Assembly (NCBI GenBank): GCA_028571305.1
Contig: JAOXNS010044441.1
Location: 1 to 23,104, forward strand
Direction of reading: 5' to 3'
Length of the DNA: 23,104 nucleotides
DNA from: Magicicada cassinii
Taxonomy: Eukaryota; Arthropoda; Insecta; Hemiptera; Cicadidae
The position numbers and the translations under genes were made by a program. The notes below the pieces were generated by a model, which was not told the origin of the DNA, did no database searches, and worked only from the letters and a program-made list of their open reading frames with translations. Positions 21,047 through 23,104 of this stretch are shown here, in pieces; position 1 is the stretch's first letter; every line of letters starts with the position of its first letter.

Positions 21047-21563
21047 AATCTTCGTCGTAGTTTAAATTAAATATGTATGCTCATTTACATGTTACTGTGT
21101 GTATATTTTTGTAGTTTATCCTTTCAAAGGATATAATAATAGATAGTAAACCGAATGATAACTTAGCCATAATCAATTTTTAAATTTAATTATCAATGAA
21201 TAGTGCGTGTAGTATTTAGTGCTGTGGTATTTGTTACTACAACCTTCAAGGACTTTTAGTCTACCATCCGTTTCCCATACAGAAGTATCTTTTGACCGCA
21301 ATTATGAGTACAGTTTCTAGCATCAAGTATCTGTTAGATTTCAGAGTCAAGAGAAAATATAGATCTCTGAATATTCCTGCCAGCACGTTATTCATTTCAA
21401 GCAAAGGCAGTGTAAAGTGTACATTGCGTTGCAGTTTAAATATTCACTTGAACAAATATTTCTCCGTAGTAACTTTAGGATTTCATTGTACATCTGCGTT
21501 TTGAACTAGTTCCTTCAAATAAAACCTTGCATTCCAGACTTCATAGGAATTATTTCAGTAAAG
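21047..21563. other. AT-rich non-coding DNA downstream of the TATA motif
   Basis: No convincing exon. The open frame at 21292-21504 starts with TTG and has no recognisable domain. Confidence 0.5.
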
Positions 21564-21611
21564 TTAACAGCACGCAAAACTTTATTTCGTCCTTAACAGC
21601 ACGCAAAACTT
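21564..21611 (+). repeat. 19-bp direct duplication
   Basis: TTAACAGCACGCAAAACTT occurs at 21564-21582 and again, identically, at 21593-21611, ten bases apart. This gives a 29-bp period with only about 1.7 copies, a recent small tandem duplication. Confidence 0.9.
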
Positions 21612-22375
21612 CATTGAGAGAGCTACAGATATTGGAAAAGTTTGATAAGAGACTTTCCAGATGAAGTCGGTACGTTGGGACGTCGACAGAAAGTATTGTA
21701 GGCGGCGCTTTTGTTGTTAACAAAAAGTTGTAAAAAATGTGTCGAATATGTCTGATTTTTTAATGAAGAAAATATTCTACTGCAAGCACGTAGTATAGAT
21801 TAGTAGTTTAATTGTAACCTTTCAAGCCTAGAATGTTTTGCCCACCAGCGAGACATGGTAGAACACCACAGTATGAGGACCGCTGGCTAACACGTGGTTA
21901 ACGATCATTTCAAGTGACCACATTACTGCACTGACACATGGCATTTGAATTACGCAAATAAATTTTGCTAGGATTTTTAACAACAGATACTTTTTCCGAG
22001 TGTAGGCCCTATACCTCAACCCCCAGCTTGGAGACCGGGTCTGTTCTGTATGGGGTCATCATTCCTTAGTATGGTCCCAGTTCTTCAGCGCCGGGAACTC
22101 GCTGTTCATCGTGCTTCAGGACTAACAGGGAGTACCACGGGGAGATGCAACTAGGAGACTTTGTACAGTAGTCTATATGTCCGCAGGCTGGGCATTTCTC
22201 AGAGTTTTGTTGCTATACATTATCTGGCAAGACGTGCAACTCCCAATACCCATTATCACCCATTTCTAACTATCAGCTCAGAAAAAATGAGTACGTGACT
22301 GTCGGTCGTAGTAGTCCGTGTCATTTACGAACACGGAAGAAAAATAAAGGTAACACGGAATAAACCAGGTAATCG
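21612..22375. other. Non-coding DNA with a GC-richer block
   Basis: 22015-22200 is noticeably less AT-rich than its flanks and could be part of an older repeat next to the LINE tail. I could not match either strand to a known protein or element, and no frame stays open for long. Confidence 0.4.
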
Positions 22376-22935
22376 TCAGCCTACCTAGTTGTAATATTTG
22401 ATAAGAAGGAACAAGTGATACAGAGATCGTAAAGAGAAGGAAGACAAACAGTTAGGCAATTACACTCTGTGCTTTGGAACAAAAGTGAAACGAGGAAAGA
22501 AAGTGAAATAAGGATTTACAAGTTCATATGGGAAAATATTTTTACGTATGGTGCGGAAGTCTGGGAAACTACGGAGCAAGTAAAACAGAGAATCAAAGCT
22601 ATGGAAATGGATTTTATGCCAACGCTGTTGTAATTTACATTATGTGACCGGATACAAAATGAACCAGTTAGAGACCAGATGGGTATGTGTACATCAATAA
22701 ATTGATACAATAGAAGTAAAAAGCCTAAATAGTAAGATCACGTGCAAAGGATGAGGGAGTGAAAAAAATGTTAAAGTGGACACCTTTAGATCGAAGAAGA
22801 AAAGGAAGGCCAAAAAAACTTGGAAATATGGCATATCATCAGGCATGAGAGTAAGGAACCTCCGAGAAGGAGATTGAGAAGAAGAGGACTCTGGAAGCTA
22901 GGATACGAAAAATAACTTTAATTATGTTGACTTCG
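22376..22935 (+). mobile_element. Broken C-terminal tail of a non-LTR retrotransposon (LINE)
   Basis: The plus strand encodes, in pieces, the tail that follows the reverse transcriptase domain in many insect LINEs. Recognisable blocks in order: YLVVIFDKK and GTSDTEI (22384-22430), RQLHSVLWNK (22454-22483), IYKFIWENIFTYGAEVWE (about 22511-22564), MEMDF (22600-22614), DRIQNE and QMGM (22645-22689), DHVQRM (about 22738-22755), LKWTPLDRRRKGRPKK (22771-22818) and RVRNLREGD (about 22849-22875). The blocks fall in different frames, with at least four frame changes and several stops, for example TAA at 22631. The start of the element, its endonuclease and its catalytic reverse transcriptase motifs are absent: a typical 5'-truncated copy. 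The clade is uncertain; RTE-like or a related group is my best guess. It is dead and old enough to have collected many changes. Confidence 0.82.
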
Positions 22936-23025
22936 CAAATATGTAAATAAATGTTACCAAAAGTAAATTTCATTTAAATATCTTGTTCTGCTGCTTCTAT
23001 ATAACATACTGTCTGCGTGCGCGCG

Positions 23026-23030
<5 letters not shown>

Positions 23031-23091
<61 letters not shown>

Positions 23092-23104
23092 TGTGTGTGT
23101 GTGT
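23031..23104. repeat. (GT)n microsatellite running off the window end
   Basis: At least 74 bases of GT with one G insertion near 23087. A CG-alternating lead-in is at about 23014-23026. True length is unknown because it continues past the window. Confidence 0.97.

Noticed and set aside
1-23104. LTR retroelement, Polinton or other virus-like element
   Set aside because: No long terminal repeats, no protease, integrase, capsid or polymerase motifs were recognised in any frame. The only clear mobile-element piece is the LINE tail.
1-23104. CRISPR array
   Set aside because: The tandem repeats are directly adjacent minisatellites without unique spacers, and the sequence is eukaryotic in character.

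Overview
This window looks like non-coding-rich nuclear DNA from an arthropod, most likely a hemimetabolous insect; that placement is an inference. The sequence is AT-rich on both strands and full of CA/GT and GA microsatellites. It has two minisatellites and one decayed LINE tail of a type common in insect genomes. There is no operon-like gene packing, no rRNA and no convincing tRNA. Most short open frames are what AT-rich DNA gives by chance.

Layout: 1-4200 is AT-rich DNA with one short CpG-rich patch near 1078-1160 that could be a promoter. 4206-4274 is a compound CG/GT/GA microsatellite and 4551-4700 a 25-bp minisatellite. 4701-8773 holds microsatellites, a perfect-arm hairpin and one weak coding-like stretch on the minus strand (7503-7826). 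8774-9382 is a minisatellite of about 17 copies of a 38-bp unit that carries two TTAGGCTA blocks. 9383-16300 holds microsatellites, a nested inverted repeat and nothing I recognise as a gene. 16305-17072 (minus) is the only convincing gene: an intact, intronless 255-residue cysteine-rich protein. 17080-22375 is AT-rich DNA with a possible TATA promoter near 21016. 22376-22935 is a broken C-terminal piece of a non-LTR retrotransposon (LINE). The window ends inside a long GT microsatellite.

The most interesting item is the gene at 16305-17072. I do not recognise its family. Its C-terminal half is an exact tandem array of six 13-residue modules of the form C-x2-C-x4-P-x4 (the last one degenerate), with two extra residues (C plus K or P) after every second module. 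This gives a 28-residue period and up to three predicted zinc sites. About 100 bp upstream of its ATG lies GTTACCATAGTAAC, a full match to the RFX/DAF-19 X-box consensus, at the spacing typical of ciliary genes. Together they suggest a lineage-restricted, possibly cilium- or sperm-related zinc-knuckle protein; that function is inference only. No LTR retroelement, Polinton or CRISPR array was seen.
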